64,000 bases of DNA from Bactericera cockerelli (taxonomy: Eukaryota; Arthropoda; Insecta; Hemiptera; Triozidae), in NCBI GenBank assembly GCA_024516035.1, contig CM044955.1:10404318-10468317 (forward strand), in the 5' to 3' direction. The position numbers and the translations under genes are program-made. Below the pieces are notes generated by a model, which saw nothing but the letters and a program-made list of their open reading frames with translations, was not told where the DNA came from and made no database searches. This document shows, piece after piece, positions 63,535 through 64,000 of this stretch (its first letter is position 1; the number at the start of each line of letters is the position of its first letter).

Positions 63535-64000
63535 TGGACAAAAGCATTTTTCATATTTTTTCTAATTGAGGAAATCACACAAAAATTGGTACAGAGATAG
63601 CAAAAACATGAAGGCCAATTTTCATAATTGAATGAAGTGCTTGTCATTGTCGACCTTTCCCATACAGGGTGTACAAAAAAAACCGTTTCTCAATGATTTT
63701 TTCAAAATTCATTATTTTGGATTAAGAGTAATATTGTCTTGCTTTATGTATTGATCCTCATTCTTTCTTGGCTCAAAAATGTTGAGCCTTGATGGACACG
63801 TCACTATTCCTCTGAATCCAAAATAATGAATTTAAAAAAAAATCATTGAAAAACAGTTTTTTTCTACACCCTGTATGGGAAAGACCGACAGTGACAAGTA
63901 CTTTATTCAATTATGAAAATTGGCCTTCATGTTTTTGCTATCTCTGTACCAATTTTTGTGTGATTTCCTCAATTAGAAAAAATATGAAAAATGCTTTTGT
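63535..64000. mobile_element. Palindromic element with a 209-bp MITE at its centre, cut by window edge
   Basis: 63535-63662 is the near-perfect reverse complement of 63876-64000. Between them 63665-63873 has its own inverted ends CAGGGTGTACAAAAAAAACC and TA at both borders (63663-63664, 63874-63875). Internally 'aatgatttttt.aaaattcattatttt' is also inverted. The outer arms continue beyond the window. Confidence 0.8.

Overview
This is a eukaryotic window, almost certainly from an arthropod and most likely an insect. It is AT-rich. Its genes are split by GT-AG introns, and there is no bacterial-style gene packing. It is packed with animal transposable elements: Tc1/mariner, piggyBac, MULE, PIF/Harbinger, pogo, Merlin-like, Transib-like, Polinton, LINEs, Ty3/gypsy-type LTR elements, a Penelope-like element and SINEs. 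TAGGTAGGTA/GTACCTAC tracts are scattered through it. The order cannot be fixed from sequence alone; Hemiptera is my guess.

Only one ordinary host gene is clear. It is a tubulin tyrosine ligase-like (TTLL6/13-type) glutamylase on the minus strand at 2.09-4.56 kb, in at least three exons whose splice junctions keep frame. Two other spliced pieces (30.0-30.55 kb and 39.5-40.25 kb) could be host genes or transposon accessory genes.

Layout. 0-2 kb: pogo, Tc1 and Penelope remnants. 2-4.6 kb: TTLL gene. 5-8.5 kb: LINE tail, a snap-back Tc1 element, and an LTR gag-protease remnant. 8.49-10.45 kb: a long-TIR element carrying a 5S-rRNA-derived SINE. 10.5-11.1 kb: Merlin-like fragment. 12.25-15.30 kb: a complete DNA transposon with a two-exon DUF7869-type protein, sitting inside a piggyBac relic. 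15.65-17.13 kb: a LINE tail fused to a polyadenylated copy of a capsid-like ORF. 17.6-18.64 kb: a Transib/RAG1-like relic with an RSS-like terminus. 19.3-19.8 kb: LINE tail. 20.0-28.7 kb: a five-unit tandem array of a MULE-type transposase, two units carrying a copied piggyBac-type MITE. 28.7-29.7 kb: Polinton relic. 31-34.6 kb: another MULE relic and a piggyBac relic fused to a 36-bp minisatellite. 34.9-36.4 kb: three HARBI1 tails. 36.4-38.2 kb: pogo-like element with a PHD-like domain. 38.36-38.72 kb: tRNA-derived SINE. 40.4-50.5 kb: decayed Polinton (coiled-coil ORF, integrase, protein-primed DNA polymerase, small ORFs, jelly-roll capsid-like protein). 51.4-60.9 kb: a nested stack of gypsy, LINE, a second DUF7869 element, two DD41D mariner-type elements, a piggyBac MITE and another gypsy gag. 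60.9-64 kb: a third DUF7869-like fragment, a LINE ORF1-like ORF, a MADF exon and a terminal palindrome.

The genes do not form a pathway; what they record is successive insertions. The strongest observations are: the precise 4-bp-TSD insertion of the DUF7869 element into piggyBac coding sequence; the 5S-headed and tRNA-headed SINEs that share one core; the capsid-like/LINE chimera; and the Transib-like end with a CACAGTG heptamer.
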